NCBI RefSeq assembly: GCF_000178995.1
Contig: NZ_ADVZ01000005.1
Location: 1 to 64,000, forward strand
Direction of reading: 5' to 3'
Length of the DNA: 64,000 nucleotides
From: Afipia sp. 1NLS2
GTDB lineage: Bacteria > Pseudomonadota > Alphaproteobacteria > Rhizobiales > Xanthobacteraceae
Under the pieces are notes generated by a model, which was not told where the DNA came from, ran no database searches, and saw only the letters and a program-made list of their open reading frames with translations. Position 1 is the first letter of the stretch, and each line of letters starts with the position of its first letter. The position numbers were made by a program, and so were the translations under genes. Shown here one piece after another: positions 36,576 to 47,521 of this stretch.

Positions 36576-37994
36576 TTACATGTTCAGCATGCGGCCATAG
36601 GCGTCGAGCACCGCTTCCTTCATCATCTCCGACAGAGTCGGATGCGGGAAGATGGTGTGCATCAACTCTTCCTCGGTGGTCTCGAGGTTCATCGCCACCA
36701 CGTAGCCCTGAATCAACTCGGTGACCTCCGCGCCGACCATGTGCGCGCCGAGAAGCTGACCTGTCTTCTTATCGAAGATCACCTTGACGAGACCTTGATC
36801 CTCGCCGAGCGCGATTGCCTTGCCGTTGCCGACGAAGGGGAAGCGGCCGACACGGATATCCTTGCCCGCCTCCTTCGCCTTGGCCTCGGTCAGGCCGACG
36901 GAAGCCACCTGCGGATGGCAATAGGTGCAGCCGGGAATCAGAAGTTTGTCCATCGGATGCGGGTGCAGGCCCTTGATCGCTTCGATACAGATCACGCCTT
37001 CATGCTCGGCCTTGTGCGCGAGCATTGGCGGGCCCGCGACGTCGCCGATGGCGTAGATGCCCGGCACGTTGGTCTTGCCGTAGCCGTCGATCACGATGCA
37101 GCCGCGGTCGGTCTTTACGCCGAGCTTCTCAAGCCCGAGGTTCTCGATGTTGCCGACGACGCCCACCGCCGAGATCACGCGCTCGGCGGTGATCTGCTCG
37201 GTCTTGCCACCAGCCTCGATGGTGGCGGTGACGCTGTCGGTCTTCTTGTCGAGCTTGGTGACCTTCGCACCGGTGAGGATGCGGATGCCCTGCTTCTCGA
37301 ACTGCTTGCGCGCAAGCCCTGCGATCTCCGCGTCCTCGACCGGCAGAATCTGCGGCAGCACTTCGACCACCGTCACCTCCGCGCCCATGGTGCGATAGAA
37401 CGAGGCGAACTCGATGCCGATCGCGCCGGAGCCGACCACCAGCAGCGACTTCGGCATCTTCTCGGGCACCATCGCCTCGAAATAGGTCCAGACCAGTTTC
37501 TTGTCCGGCTCAAGCCCCGGCAGCACGCGCGGACGCGCGCCGGTCGCGACGATGATATGCTTGGCCTGATAACTGCCCGCACCGAGCACGCCCTTCGGTG
37601 CATCGGCGCTGCCACCCTTCACCGTGATCTTGCCAGGCGCATCGATCGTCGCCTCGCCCCAGATCACGGTGATCTTGTTCTTCTTCATCAGAAAGCCGAC
37701 GCCGTCATTGAGGCGCTTGGAGACGCCGCGCGAGCGCTGCACCACGGCCTTGGCGTCGTAGCCGACTTTCTCGGCGGACAGGCCGTAATCCTTGGCGTGC
37801 TGCATGTAGTGGTAGATTTCCGCCGAGCGCAGCAGCGCCTTGGTCGGGATACATCCCCAGTTGAGGCAGATGCCGCCGAGATGCTGCTTCTCCATGATCG
37901 CGGTTTTGAAGCCGAGTTGGGCGGCGCGAATGGCGGTGACATAGCCGCCGGGGCCAGAGCCGATCACAACGACGTCGAATGAGGTATCAACCAT
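36576..37994 (-). CDS. lpdA: Dihydrolipoyl dehydrogenase (E3)
   Basis: 472 residues. FAD enzyme that reoxidises lipoamide in 2-oxoacid dehydrogenase complexes. FAD motif VVVIGSGPGGYVTAIRAA at 8-25, redox-active GGICLNWGCIPTKAL near 40, NAD-binding VVGSGAIGIEFASFY near 180, and the C-terminal catalytic HPHPTLSE near 448. ATG 37994 is chosen. Separated from pdhC by two unrelated genes but on the same strand, so it most likely serves the pyruvate dehydrogenase. Confidence 0.96.
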   Translation of the reverse strand: MVDTSFDVVVIGSGPGGYVTAIRAAQLGFKTAIMEKQHLGGICLNWGCIPTKALLRSAEIYHYMQHAKDYGLSAEKVGYDAKAVVQRSRGVSKRLNDGVGFLMKKNKITVIWGEATIDAPGKITVKGGSADAPKGVLGAGSYQAKHIIVATGARPRVLPGLEPDKKLVWTYFEAMVPEKMPKSLLVVGSGAIGIEFASFYRTMGAEVTVVEVLPQILPVEDAEIAGLARKQFEKQGIRILTGAKVTKLDKKTDSVTATIEAGGKTEQITAERVISAVGVVGNIENLGLEKLGVKTDRGCIVIDGYGKTNVPGIYAIGDVAGPPMLAHKAEHEGVICIEAIKGLHPHPMDKLLIPGCTYCHPQVASVGLTEAKAKEAGKDIRVGRFPFVGNGKAIALGEDQGLVKVIFDKKTGQLLGAHMVGAEVTELIQGYVVAMNLETTEEELMHTIFPHPTLSEMMKEAVLDAYGRMLNM

Positions 37995-38057
37995 AAAATG
38001 CTCCGTTCGCCACAAGGCACATCATCGAGAAGAATAAGCGATGGCGCAACACGCGCC

Positions 38058-38858
38058 TTACTTTTTGTAATAGTCCTGCACCGTCTCCCACGCGACACTC
38101 TGCAAGAAGGCTGCGGTCTTGTCGTCGAGGCCTGCGCGATAAGAATTGCCGACGGGCGAGCGATTGTAGACCGACGCCAGTACCGTGCAGGCCGCGAGAT
38201 AGGTGCCTGCGAGCGTCGGGTGCCGCTTGTCCTCGACATTGAGGACAAGATCGGGCCGCTCCTTCCTGGCGCGGGCGAACGCGAGACCGGCAGGGATCAC
38301 CAGCATGTTGTTGTCGTTGCCGGCGGTGGTGTAGGCCTCTGCCAGTTGCTCGGTCATCTCCGGCTTGTCGGCATATGCCCACGACATGAACAGCACTGGA
38401 TCGGCACCATGCTTGCGCACGATCGCGGCATCCTTCGCCACCGACTCACCGAACAGCGACTTGAGCTGCGGATGCACCGGACACTGGCTGCAATCCATCA
38501 TGATCGCCAAGTCGAACTTCTTGTTACGCGTGTTCATGACGACTTCGTTGTCGCCAACGAACGAATAGGATGCCATGCCATCGGTCGAAAAGAGCGACTC
38601 CACATCGTGCCAGTTCAGTCCTGAGCCGCTGATCGTTGCGGAGGTCGCCTTGTAATGCGCAGCCGGATCGGCGGCATTTGCCAGCTTCAGCACATGATTG
38701 TGCAGGCTGTTGTTGTAATAAAAGAAGCTGTTGCCGATGTAGAGAACCGTCCTCGGCACCTCATCGAGTTCGGCGACCTTCGGTTTCACCTGCGCGTTCG
38801 CGGCGGTGAATGACAGTGCAAGAATGGCTGCCAGCAGCCACCGACCGTTCCGCAGCAT
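38058..38858 (-). CDS. Exported SGNH-hydrolase-like protein (DUF4886-like)
   Basis: 266 residues. Signal peptide at 1-22 (WLLAAILALSFTAANA). Mature part begins a flavodoxin-like core with TVLYIGNSFFYYNNSL, where GNS resembles the block I GxS of SGNH/GDSL hydrolases; the C-terminal H in DKRHPTLAGTYLAA could be the catalytic His of block V (the DxxH pattern). Substrate unknown. AAGGTGAGG lies six bases before ATG 38858. Placed between the PDH genes and lpdA. Confidence 0.75.
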   Translation of the reverse strand: MLRNGRWLLAAILALSFTAANAQVKPKVAELDEVPRTVLYIGNSFFYYNNSLHNHVLKLANAADPAAHYKATSATISGSGLNWHDVESLFSTDGMASYSFVGDNEVVMNTRNKKFDLAIMMDCSQCPVHPQLKSLFGESVAKDAAIVRKHGADPVLFMSWAYADKPEMTEQLAEAYTTAGNDNNMLVIPAGLAFARARKERPDLVLNVEDKRHPTLAGTYLAACTVLASVYNRSPVGNSYRAGLDDKTAAFLQSVAWETVQDYYKK

Positions 38859-38890
38859 TGCCGACCTCACCTTTGCGACAAGATAACCCG

Positions 38891-39304
38891 TTACGAACGT
38901 ACGGCCTCACGCAAGACGAGCGCGCGGCGCACCAGCCACCATTGCGAGACGATCACGACCCAGAATGGAATCGAAAGCAACAACACGTTACCGAATTCGA
39001 ATTTCGCATGGGCGCGGGGCGATGCCCCCGCCGCAAAGCCGACGATGATAAGCACGACCGGGATCAGCATCAGCAGCCGCAGCGCATAGAAGACGGCCTC
39101 GCGCCATTGCTTCCGCGTCGCGGCGACAGCGAACACGATAGCACCAAGGGCCGCATAGAACGGCATCAGCGCGAGCTGCTGCGTGCCGCTAAGAGCGCAG
39201 CCGCCATGCCAGCAGGCCGCAAGCGACTGCAGAGCGACCGTCGCCACGCCCCCGAGGAGCGCGGAAACGGTGGCTGCAAGAATGATCGTGCCGAAAAACT
39301 TCAT
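38891..39304 (-). CDS. Four-span membrane protein of unknown function
   Basis: 137 residues. Hydrophobic spans at about 4-26, 44-62, 72-92 and 108-126, with two cysteines in a periplasmic-side loop (ACWHGGCALSG near 30). No family recognised. It begins 28 bp after pdhC and is followed by the SGNH-like gene, so it may be carried in the pdh transcript. Confidence 0.65.
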   Translation of the reverse strand: MKFFGTIILAATVSALLGGVATVALQSLAACWHGGCALSGTQQLALMPFYAALGAIVFAVAATRKQWREAVFYALRLLMLIPVVLIIVGFAAGASPRAHAKFEFGNVLLLSIPFWVVIVSQWWLVRRALVLREAVRS

Positions 39305-39332
39305 GAGTATCTCAGGGTGCGAGGCGTACGCC

Positions 39333-40688
39333 TCACACCACCATCATGACCGGGTTTTCGATCAGCAGGCGGAAGGCGCTGAGAAGCTGCGCGCCGAGCG
39401 CGCCGTCCATCGCGCGATGATCGCAGGTCAGCGTCACCGTCATGATGGTCGCGATCTCGATCTTGCCGTTCCGCACCACCGGCCGCTCCTCGCTCATGCC
39501 GACCGCGAGAATGGTCGACTGCGGCGGGTTGATGACGGCGGTGAACTGCTTCATGCCGTACATGCCGAGGTTCGACACCGCCGTGCTCGCGCCCTGATAT
39601 TCCTCGGGCTTGAGCTTGCGTGCCTTGGCGCGCGCGGCGAGATCCTTCATCTCGTTGGAAATCGTCGCCACCGACTTCGCATGCGCGCTGCGGATGATCG
39701 GTGTGATCAGCCCGGTCGGAATCGACACCGCGACCGAGACGTCCGACACCTTGTGGCGCAGCATCGCCTCGTCGGTCCAGGTCACGTTGGCGTCAGGCAC
39801 GCGCTGCAACGCCATCGCCAGAGCCTTGATGACGAAATCGTTGACCGAGAGCTTGTAGGCCGGCTTGCCGTCTTTGTCCTTTGGCGCAAGGCCGTTGATC
39901 TCCTCGCGCGCGGCGACGAGCTTGCCGATATCGCAATCGCAGGTGAGGTAGTATTGCGGCACGTCGCGGTCGGACGCCGACAGGCGCTGCGCGATCACCT
40001 TGCGCATCTGATCGTGCGGCACCGCCTCGTAATTGTCCTTGTTGAACAGCGACAGTATCTGCGCATCGCTCGGACCCGGCGTGTAGGATGGCGCAGCACC
40101 GCTACCGGCGGCGGCAGGCTTCAAGCCCTTGCCGGACTTCGCCTCGTCGATGTCGCGGGCGACGACGCGGCCATGCGGGCCAGTGCCGGTGACGCGCGAC
40201 AGATCGATGCCCGCTTCCTTCGCAAGACGGCGCGCCAGCGGCGAGGAAAACGTACGTGCGCCGTTTTGAACCGGGGCAGCCTGTGGCGCGGCTGGCGCTG
40301 GCGCGGCAGATGCCGTCGGCTTTGCAGCCGGTGCGGGCGCAGGAGCAGCGGCAGGCTTCGGCGCTTCAGCGGCTTTCGGTGCTTCCGCTGCCTTCGGCGG
40401 CGGAGCGGATGCGCCACCACCGCTCGCGGCGGCCTTCACGTCCTCGCCCTCACCAGCGAGCACGGCAATCACCTGATTGACCGGCACGTCGGCGGTGCCC
40501 TCCGGCACCAGGATTTTCGCGATGGTGCCCTCATCCACCGCCTCGACTTCCATCGTCGCCTTGTCGGTCTCGATCTCCGCTATCACATCGCCGGAGGAAA
40601 CCTTGTCGCCCTCTTTCTTGAGCCACTTGGCGAGGTTGCCCTTTTCCATCGTCGGCGACAGAGCAGGCATCAGAATGTTGATCGGCAT
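39333..40688 (-). CDS. pdhC: Pyruvate dehydrogenase E2 (dihydrolipoyl acetyltransferase)
   Basis: 451 residues. One N-terminal lipoyl domain with the lipoylated lysine in [13 protein letters not shown] near residue 43, an Ala/Pro linker, a subunit-binding domain near 150-185 (SPLARRLAKEAGIDLSRV), and the acyltransferase core with the catalytic CDHRAMDGALGAQLL near 422. Transfers acetyl groups to CoA. Follows pdhB by 15 bp. Confidence 0.96.
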   Translation of the reverse strand: MPINILMPALSPTMEKGNLAKWLKKEGDKVSSGDVIAEIETDKATMEVEAVDEGTIAKILVPEGTADVPVNQVIAVLAGEGEDVKAAASGGGASAPPPKAAEAPKAAEAPKPAAAPAPAPAAKPTASAAPAPAAPQAAPVQNGARTFSSPLARRLAKEAGIDLSRVTGTGPHGRVVARDIDEAKSGKGLKPAAAGSGAAPSYTPGPSDAQILSLFNKDNYEAVPHDQMRKVIAQRLSASDRDVPQYYLTCDCDIGKLVAAREEINGLAPKDKDGKPAYKLSVNDFVIKALAMALQRVPDANVTWTDEAMLRHKVSDVSVAVSIPTGLITPIIRSAHAKSVATISNEMKDLAARAKARKLKPEEYQGASTAVSNLGMYGMKQFTAVINPPQSTILAVGMSEERPVVRNGKIEIATIMTVTLTCDHRAMDGALGAQLLSAFRLLIENPVMMVV

Positions 40689-40703
40689 GACCGGACCCTG
40701 CCC

Positions 40704-42095
40704 TTAGCGGTATGAGACGGCTTTGGCGGCGGCGACAACTTCCTCCACCGTCGGCAATGCGAGCTTTTCAAGATTGGCCGCGTAAGGCATCGGCACGTCC
40801 TTGCCCGACACCCGCGCGACCGGCGCATCGAGATAATCGAACGCATGCTCCATCAGCCGTGCGGCGATCTCGGAGCCGACGCCGGACTGCTGCCAGCCTT
40901 CCTCGACGACCACGGCGCGTCCGGTCTTCTGCACCGAGGCGATCAGTGTCTCGGTATCCATCGGACGAATGGTGCGCAGATCGATGACCTCGGCCTCGAT
41001 GCCTTCCTTGGCGAGTTCTTCCGCCGCCTTCAGCGTCCACGTCATCGCATGCGACCACGAGATCAGCGTGACGTGCTGGCCGGTGCGTGCGATGCGCGCC
41101 TTGCCGATCGGCAGCACGTAGTCGTCGAGCTTCGGCACTTCGAAGCTCTGGCCGTAAAGAATTTCGTGCTCGAGGAAGATCACGGGGTTCGGGTCACGAA
41201 TCGCGGCCTTCAGCAGACCCTTCGCATCGGCCGCCGTGTAAGGCGCGATCACCTTGAGGCCCGGAATCTGCGAATACCACGCCGCATAGTCCTGGCTGTG
41301 CTGGGCCGCGACGCGCGCCGCCGAGCCGTTCGGGCCACGGAACACGATCGAACACCCCATCTGCCCGCCGGACATGTAGAGCGTCTTGGCGGCCGAGTTG
41401 ACGATCTGGTCGATCGCCTGCATGGCGAAGTTGAACGTCATAAATTCGACGATCGGTTTCAGCCCTGCCATCGCCGCACCGATGCCGACGCCCGCGAAGC
41501 CGTGTTCGGTGATCGGCGTATCGATCACGCGCCGCGCCGAGAATTCCTGCAGGATGCCCTGCGTGATCTTGTAGGCGCCCTGATATTCGGCGACCTCCTC
41601 ACCCATGATGAAGACGTCTTCATCGCGGCGCATTTCCTCGGCGATGGCATCGCGCAACGCATCGCGCACCGTCATCGTCACCATTTCGGTGCCGGCCGGA
41701 ATGTCGGGATCGGGCGCGGCCTGATTCGCCGGTGCGGCAGGCGCGGCATCCGATTTCGGCACAGCCGGTGCAGGCGCTGCGGCTGGAGCTGTGTCCGCCT
41801 TCGGGGCGGGTGCCGGTGCGGCAGGCGCCTTGCCAAGATCGGCGGCGCTTTCACCATCGGCCAGAATAGTGGCGATCGGCGTATTGACGGCGACATCGGC
41901 GGTGCCTTCCGGCACGAGGATCTTGCCGAGCGTGCCTTCGTCGGTCGCCTCGACTTCCATCGTCGCCTTATCGGTTTCGATCTCGGCGATGACGTCACCG
42001 GACTTGATGGTATCGCCTTCCTTCTTCAGCCACTTGGCAAGGTTGCCCTTCTCCATCGTGGGCGAGAGCGCGGGCATCAATACTTGAATCGGCAT
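40704..42095 (-). CDS. pdhB: Pyruvate dehydrogenase E1 beta with N-terminal lipoyl domain
   Basis: 463 residues. Unusual among all E1 beta chains but common in alphaproteobacteria: residues 1-80 are a lipoyl domain (lysine in [14 protein letters not shown] near 43) whose start is almost identical to that of pdhC. An Ala/Pro linker follows, then the transketolase-like E1 beta core from about 140 ([17 protein letters not shown]) to the end. With E1 alpha it decarboxylates pyruvate. 16 bp after pdhA. Confidence 0.96.
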   Translation of the reverse strand: MPIQVLMPALSPTMEKGNLAKWLKKEGDTIKSGDVIAEIETDKATMEVEATDEGTLGKILVPEGTADVAVNTPIATILADGESAADLGKAPAAPAPAPKADTAPAAAPAPAVPKSDAAPAAPANQAAPDPDIPAGTEMVTMTVRDALRDAIAEEMRRDEDVFIMGEEVAEYQGAYKITQGILQEFSARRVIDTPITEHGFAGVGIGAAMAGLKPIVEFMTFNFAMQAIDQIVNSAAKTLYMSGGQMGCSIVFRGPNGSAARVAAQHSQDYAAWYSQIPGLKVIAPYTAADAKGLLKAAIRDPNPVIFLEHEILYGQSFEVPKLDDYVLPIGKARIARTGQHVTLISWSHAMTWTLKAAEELAKEGIEAEVIDLRTIRPMDTETLIASVQKTGRAVVVEEGWQQSGVGSEIAARLMEHAFDYLDAPVARVSGKDVPMPYAANLEKLALPTVEEVVAAAKAVSYR

Positions 42096-42111
42096 GGTCG
42101 GGTGCTCGCGC

Positions 42112-43131
42112 TTAGCGGTAAATGTCGGTGTAGAGTTCGGACACGTCCGGCTCCGGATCGTGCTGGGCGAAATCGGCGGCTTCGTTGACGATCTCGCGCA
42201 CTTCCGCGTCGATCTTCTTCAACTCCGCTTCATCGACCTTGGCGTCGAGCAGACGCTTGCGCACCTGCTCGATCGGGTCCTGATCGTGGCGAACCTTCTC
42301 GACTTCCTCGCGCGTCCGGTATTTCGCGGGGTCGGACATCGAGTGGCCGCGATAGCGGTAGGTCTGCATTTCGAGAATGTAAGGGCCCTTGCCTTCGCGG
42401 CACCACGCCGCGGCACGCTCGGCCGCCGCCTTCACCGCGCGCACGTCCATGCCGTCGACCTGCTCGCCCGGAATGTTGAACGCGATGCCGCGCTTGGAGA
42501 AGTCAGTCTGCGCGGACGAGCGCGTCACCGAGGTGCCCATCGCGTAGCGGTTGTTCTCGATCACATAGATGATCGGCAGCTTCCACAGCTCGGCCATGTT
42601 GAAGCTTTCATAGACCTGGCCCTGGTTGGCCGCGCCGTCACCGAAATACGCAACACTGATATTGCCATTGTTGCGGTAACGGTTGGCGAAGGCCAATCCG
42701 GTGCCGAGCGGCACCTGCGCGCCGACGATGCCGTGGCCGCCGTAGAAGTGCTTCTCCTTGCTGAACATGTGCATGGAGCCGCCCTTGCCCTTGGAATAGC
42801 CGTGGCGGCGTCCGGTCAATTCCGCCATCACGCCCTTGGGGTCCATGCCGGTCGCCAGCATGTGGCCGTGATCGCGGTAGCCGGTGATGATCTGATCACC
42901 CTGCTTCAACACCATCTGGATGCCGGTCACGACGGCCTCCTGTCCGATGTACAGATGGCAAAAGCCGCCGATCGCGCCCATGCCGTAAAGCTGTCCCGCC
43001 TTTTCCTCGAAGCGGCGGATCAGAAGCATGTCGCGCAGCGCGGTGAGCTCCTGCTCCTTGGTGAATTCCAGTTTGGCGGCACTGGCCGACGTGCCTTTGG
43101 TCGCGGCTGCCGAAGGTTTTCCAGATGGCAT
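42112..43131 (-). CDS. pdhA: Pyruvate dehydrogenase E1 alpha
   Basis: 339 residues. Thiamine diphosphate-dependent subunit. ThDP motif [31 protein letters not shown] begins near 170 with the GDG-N pattern; phosphorylation-loop-like [15 protein letters not shown] near 265; N-terminal Ala/Lys/Ser-rich extension (1-22). First gene of pdhA-pdhB-pdhC, with a 335-bp upstream region. Confidence 0.96.
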   Translation of the reverse strand: MPSGKPSAAATKGTSASAAKLEFTKEQELTALRDMLLIRRFEEKAGQLYGMGAIGGFCHLYIGQEAVVTGIQMVLKQGDQIITGYRDHGHMLATGMDPKGVMAELTGRRHGYSKGKGGSMHMFSKEKHFYGGHGIVGAQVPLGTGLAFANRYRNNGNISVAYFGDGAANQGQVYESFNMAELWKLPIIYVIENNRYAMGTSVTRSSAQTDFSKRGIAFNIPGEQVDGMDVRAVKAAAERAAAWCREGKGPYILEMQTYRYRGHSMSDPAKYRTREEVEKVRHDQDPIEQVRKRLLDAKVDEAELKKIDAEVREIVNEAADFAQHDPEPDVSELYTDIYR

Positions 43132-43239
43132 GAGATGTCCGGATAAGAGAGGCGATGAATCCTCTCTACTCCAACTCTGATCGGCGTGGAAGGATCGCGT
43201 AACGCCGCAGGATTACAAAACATTTTGCAGCGCAGCGAC

Positions 43240-43279
43240 TTGAAATTTATGGCATCGCCCGCGTGCGATTTTGAAATTT
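43240..43279. promoter_or_regulatory. Two TTGAAATTT repeats, possible regulator sites
   Basis: Two identical nine-base direct repeats start 31 bp apart, about three helical turns, 110-140 bp before the pdhA ATG. The spacing would place a dimeric regulator on one DNA face. No known regulator was matched. Confidence 0.35.
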
Positions 43280-43404
43280 GTGTTGTTTGTTTTGCGATCG
43301 CGTCACATCGAGACGTTATCGTCGCCTGTGGGGATACGTTTTGCATCCTGTTTATGCACAAGCGAATAAATAAGAACGTGCTGGAAAGCAGATATCAGCA
43401 GGCC

Positions 43405-43433
43405 CCGATGAGAGAAGATTCTTCTCTCATCGG
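43405..43433 (-). terminator. 13-bp hairpin after the FtsB-like gene
   Basis: CCGATGAGAGAAG, loop ATT, CTTCTCTCATCGG: perfect inverted repeat 34 bp after the stop of the FtsB-like gene on the minus strand. No T-run follows, so termination may be partial. Confidence 0.5.
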
Positions 43434-43466
43434 CCAATGCCACAGGTGGCGTACGATATTCCAAGT

Positions 43467-43781
43467 TCAGCGATTGAGGAGACGAACCAGATCGCGCGGA
43501 TTTGCGTAGCCGAGCTGGTACCGCGCTTCTTCGTCGAGCATATCGGGATCGACACGGTCGGAGCGCAGAAGCGCAACGTGTTTCTCTTCATCGGCGCGCT
43601 GGGCCTTGAGTCGGGCCAGCTCCGTCGTCAGCGTGGCGGCTTCCTTTTCCAACTCGACGCGGGCATTGAGGCCGTAGCGGCCGGTATAGGCGTTGACGCC
43701 GAAATAGGTGATGAAACCGGCCGCGATCGCATAGAGCGCGAGGCCGGTCAGGATCGCCTTGAATCGTGCGCGAGAAACCAT
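43467..43781 (-). CDS. Septum formation initiator family protein (FtsB/DivIC-like)
   Basis: 104 residues. A basic N-terminus, one membrane span (about 11-31) and a coiled coil with LEKEAATLTTELARLKAQRADEEK (about 45-75), then the DPDMLDEEARYQLGYANPRDLV segment typical of FtsB/DivIC. A cell-division scaffold subunit with FtsL/FtsQ. The gene order eno-FtsB-pdhA, conserved in alphaproteobacteria, holds here apart from the FMN reductase and small-protein genes lying between. Confidence 0.9.
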   Translation of the reverse strand: MVSRARFKAILTGLALYAIAAGFITYFGVNAYTGRYGLNARVELEKEAATLTTELARLKAQRADEEKHVALLRSDRVDPDMLDEEARYQLGYANPRDLVRLLNR

Positions 43782-43823
43782 CCGCGCACGATGCCCCGGC
43801 AGGGTTAATGCCGCGCTAATGCC

Positions 43824-44387
43824 TTACGCCGCGGCAGCTTTCTTTTGCTTTTCAACGAACGCGGCGAAGGCCTCGCCATATTGGTGCAGCACCTTGCCGA
43901 AGCTCTCGCTTGTCACCTCGCCCTGCTCGTTGAACGAGTTCCCGACGTGGGTCAGGTAGATTTCCGGTTGGCCCAGGATCGGCCCCGTGATGCCCGGCAA
44001 TGAGCGCTTCAATTCCATCGCCGCGCTGACGCCGCCGAGCGGGCCCGGCGAGTTGCCGATGATGCCGACAGGCTTGCCCAGAAACGCACTCTGTCCTGAA
44101 GGGCGCGAGGCCACGTCGATGGCATTCCGGAGCACGCCGGAGACCGAGCGGTTGTATTCCGGCGTAACAAAGATCACCGCATCCGACGCCTTGATCTTGT
44201 CGCGGAACACCAGCCAGTCCGCGGGCGGATTGGCTTCAAGGTCCTGATTGAAGAAGGACAGACCATGCAGGGTCGCCACGTTCAGCTTCAGCGAAGCTGG
44301 AGCCATCTTTGCCAGCGCATTGGCGACCTTGAGACTGAAGGATTCCTTGCGAAGGCTTCCGACGATGACCAGAACTTGATGGGGCAT
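43824..44387 (-). CDS. NADPH-dependent FMN reductase family protein
   Basis: 187 residues, flavodoxin-like fold. FMN-binding GSLRKESFSLKVANAL near residue 9 and the signature VTPEYNRSVSGVLRNAIDVAS near 77, with GNSPGPLGGVSAAMELK near 117. Likely a quinone, azo or chromate reductase that protects against redox stress; substrate not determined. ATG 44387 is used because it gives the family-typical MPHQVLVIVGSLR. It lies between eno and the FtsB-like gene. Confidence 0.9.
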   Translation of the reverse strand: MPHQVLVIVGSLRKESFSLKVANALAKMAPASLKLNVATLHGLSFFNQDLEANPPADWLVFRDKIKASDAVIFVTPEYNRSVSGVLRNAIDVASRPSGQSAFLGKPVGIIGNSPGPLGGVSAAMELKRSLPGITGPILGQPEIYLTHVGNSFNEQGEVTSESFGKVLHQYGEAFAAFVEKQKKAAAA

Positions 44388-44565
44388 GAGCACGTCCTTC
44401 GGGCAATGAGGCAGTAGGGTTCGACTGACGCACACATTAGGGCGCGTCACGAAAGATGCAAGTGCATGAAAACCCGCCGGCAAGGCTGCCGTCACGTGAG
44501 TATGTTGTCTTGGTCAGCCCCGGCTACGCGCGCCGAGCCCTCCCGGCCTATCAGGAGATTGCGAC

Positions 44566-44769
44566 ATGAAGGCTCTTTCCGCCACGGTTGCGTTGCTCGT
44601 TCTTGGATCGTCGGTTGCCTACGCAGAGAAAAAGCCGCTTCGCCCGAAGCAAGAATGCATCGATCTGGCGCATGCGCGCGGATTCGACAGAAGTCAGGGT
44701 CAGCACGGCACCGCAAACGGGGGCATGAACAAATTCATTCATGACTGCCGGCGCGGGCTGGTAAAGTAA
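44566..44769 (+). CDS. Small exported cysteine-containing protein
   Basis: 67 residues. Signal peptide at 1-20 (LSATVALLVLGSSVAYA). The mature 47 residues are basic, with two cysteines (KQECIDLAHARGF and IHDCRRGLVK) that may form a disulfide, and a glycine/histidine-rich centre. No family recognised with certainty. AGGAG seven bases before the ATG and a strong terminator after the stop support a real, separately transcribed gene. Confidence 0.75.
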   Translation: MKALSATVALLVLGSSVAYAEKKPLRPKQECIDLAHARGFDRSQGQHGTANGGMNKFIHDCRRGLVK

Positions 44770-44776
44770 CAATGCA

Positions 44777-44801
44777 AAAGCCCGGCCAGAGGCCGGGCTT
44801 T
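44777..44801. terminator. Bidirectional intrinsic terminator
   Basis: AAAGCCCGGCC, AGA, GGCCGGGCTTT: strong stem between the small exported protein gene (plus) and enolase (minus). A second hairpin (CCTGTCGC-GAGT-GCGACAGG, 44845-44864) lies directly after the eno stop. Confidence 0.85.
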
Positions 44802-44865
44802 GACGTCATCGCATCACGCAGCAAGCAATCTGGCGAGAGCCCAGCCTGTCGCGAGTGCGACAGGA

Positions 44866-46191
<1,326 letters not shown>

Positions 46192-46310
46192 CTACAGCAA
46201 GGATTCCGGCGGGAAAAGCCGCATGGGCGCATAACAGAATTCATGGCCGGATGCAGGACCCGTGACGTACCCCGTCGATTTCGCTATCACCGCGGCAACG
46301 GAGAAAACAA

Positions 46311-46787
46311 ATGTCACGAAAGCCGCGTAAATCGGCCGCAAAGGCCCCGCTCCAGCTTGGCCGCCCGGTCACCCTGCCCGCCTCGCCCGACAAGGCAAAA
46401 CTGGACCGTGTTCCCAACCCGCATCGCGGCACCGGCTATCTGGTGCGTTTCGCGGCACCCGAATTCACCAGCCTGTGCCCGATCACCGGCCAGCCCGATT
46501 TCGCGCATCTTGTGATCGATTACGTGCCCGGCGACTGGCTGGTGGAATCGAAGGCGCTGAAACTGTACCTCGCGAGCTTCCGCAACCATGGCGCGTTTCA
46601 CGAGGATTGCACGGTCGCGATCGGCAAACGCCTCGTACGCGAGATCAAGCCCACATGGCTGCGCATTGGCGGCTACTGGTACCCGCGCGGCGGCATTCCG
46701 ATCGACGTATTCTGGCAGACCGGCAAACTGCCGAAGAACATCTGGGTGCCGGATCAGGGTGTGCCACCGTACAGAGGGCGCGGCTAG
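46311..46787 (+). CDS. queF: NADPH-dependent 7-cyano-7-deazaguanine (preQ0) reductase
   Basis: 158 residues, unimodular QueF type. Reduces preQ0 to preQ1 in queuosine synthesis. The thioimide-forming cysteine is in [15 protein letters not shown] near residue 56, with the family signature [22 protein letters not shown] near 78 and the late [19 protein letters not shown]. No preQ1 riboswitch could be recognised in the 160-bp leader. Its last four bases overlap the stop of the convergent anti-sigma gene. Confidence 0.95.
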   Translation: MSRKPRKSAAKAPLQLGRPVTLPASPDKAKLDRVPNPHRGTGYLVRFAAPEFTSLCPITGQPDFAHLVIDYVPGDWLVESKALKLYLASFRNHGAFHEDCTVAIGKRLVREIKPTWLRIGGYWYPRGGIPIDVFWQTGKLPKNIWVPDQGVPPYRGRG

Positions 46788-47521
46788 GACGAAGCAGCGG
46801 TGAAAATACGCCGGAAGTTCGCGAGATCCTTCACCGGCAGATCGCACACGGCGACATAGGTCGCCTTGCCGTCGCTCCAGCTCAGGGCCTGATAGCCGGA
46901 CCGGCTCACCACCGGCAGCGATAGTCCCGGAGCAAGCACCGTCAGGCTCACCACATGGGTGTCGTGTTTGTACACGACGGTCGGGACCGGCGTGTTGCCG
47001 ACGACATCGATACGGCCTCCCGAGAGCGTGAACCCCTGTTGCGCCAGGTTGAGCACCTGAGGGGAACGCGCAATGCGGGAGATGAACCACGGCCTGACGA
47101 CGTGACTGTCCGAGGAAGCAACGTCGAACGGCTGCGATGCCAGCAACCCACGCACGTGACTTGCGATCACCTGCTGCACGAGCTCCTGCCGCGAACGGTA
47201 CTGGTCGAGGGCCAGTATCGAAGCCGCGCTGATCAACACCCCAACAATGACCGCCGCCGCCAGCGCGCGCCACGACCACCGCTTTCCCCGGGGGCTTTCA
47301 CCCGCAACCGTCGCGCCAACGCGCGCCCGCAACGTCGCCGGCATGTCCTCCTGTGGAATAGCCCGCAGCGCGTTGCTCAGAGCAAGCATCTGTTCAAAGC
47401 GCAGCCGCAAGCCCTCGTCGCTTGCAAGGCGCTTCTCAAACGCATGCGCGGCATTCGCATCGCACTCACCGTCGAGATAAGCCTGCAACTCAAGATCGTC
47501 GTCGTCCGGAGATGCCATCAT
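46784..47521 (-). CDS. Anti-sigma factor (single-span, RskA-like)
   Basis: 245 residues. N-terminal anti-sigma helices ([28 protein letters not shown] near 9) lack the H-x3-C-x2-C zinc motif. One membrane span at about 84-104 ([20 protein letters not shown]), and a periplasmic beta-rich domain with [21 protein letters not shown] and closing YVAVCDLP. It overlaps the sigma gene by four bases (ATGA), so it is translationally coupled and likely to bind that sigma factor at the membrane. Confidence 0.87.
   Translation of the reverse strand: MMASPDDDDLELQAYLDGECDANAAHAFEKRLASDEGLRLRFEQMLALSNALRAIPQEDMPATLRARVGATVAGESPRGKRWSWRALAAAVIVGVLISAASILALDQYRSRQELVQQVIASHVRGLLASQPFDVASSDSHVVRPWFISRIARSPQVLNLAQQGFTLSGGRIDVVGNTPVPTVVYKHDTHVVSLTVLAPGLSLPVVSRSGYQALSWSDGKATYVAVCDLPVKDLANFRRIFTAASS

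Larger units (their letters stand above)
43132..43466. other. pdhA upstream region, AT-rich, with paired repeats and a hairpin
   Basis: 335 bp without a supported gene. It holds two direct TTGAAATTT copies (43240-43248 and 43271-43279), an AT-rich stretch in between and after them, and a 13-bp perfect hairpin at 43405-43433 next to the FtsB-like stop. It probably contains the pdh promoter. Confidence 0.55.

Noticed and set aside
36378-37982. 534-codon open frame antisense to lpdA
   Set aside because: It is the mirror of a clear E3 gene in GC-rich DNA; the His/Arg/Leu-rich translation is typical of antisense shadows.
40845-42188. 447-codon open frame antisense to pdhB
   Set aside because: It opposes a complete E1 beta gene and runs into pdhA; composition is Arg/His/Gly-rich without motifs.
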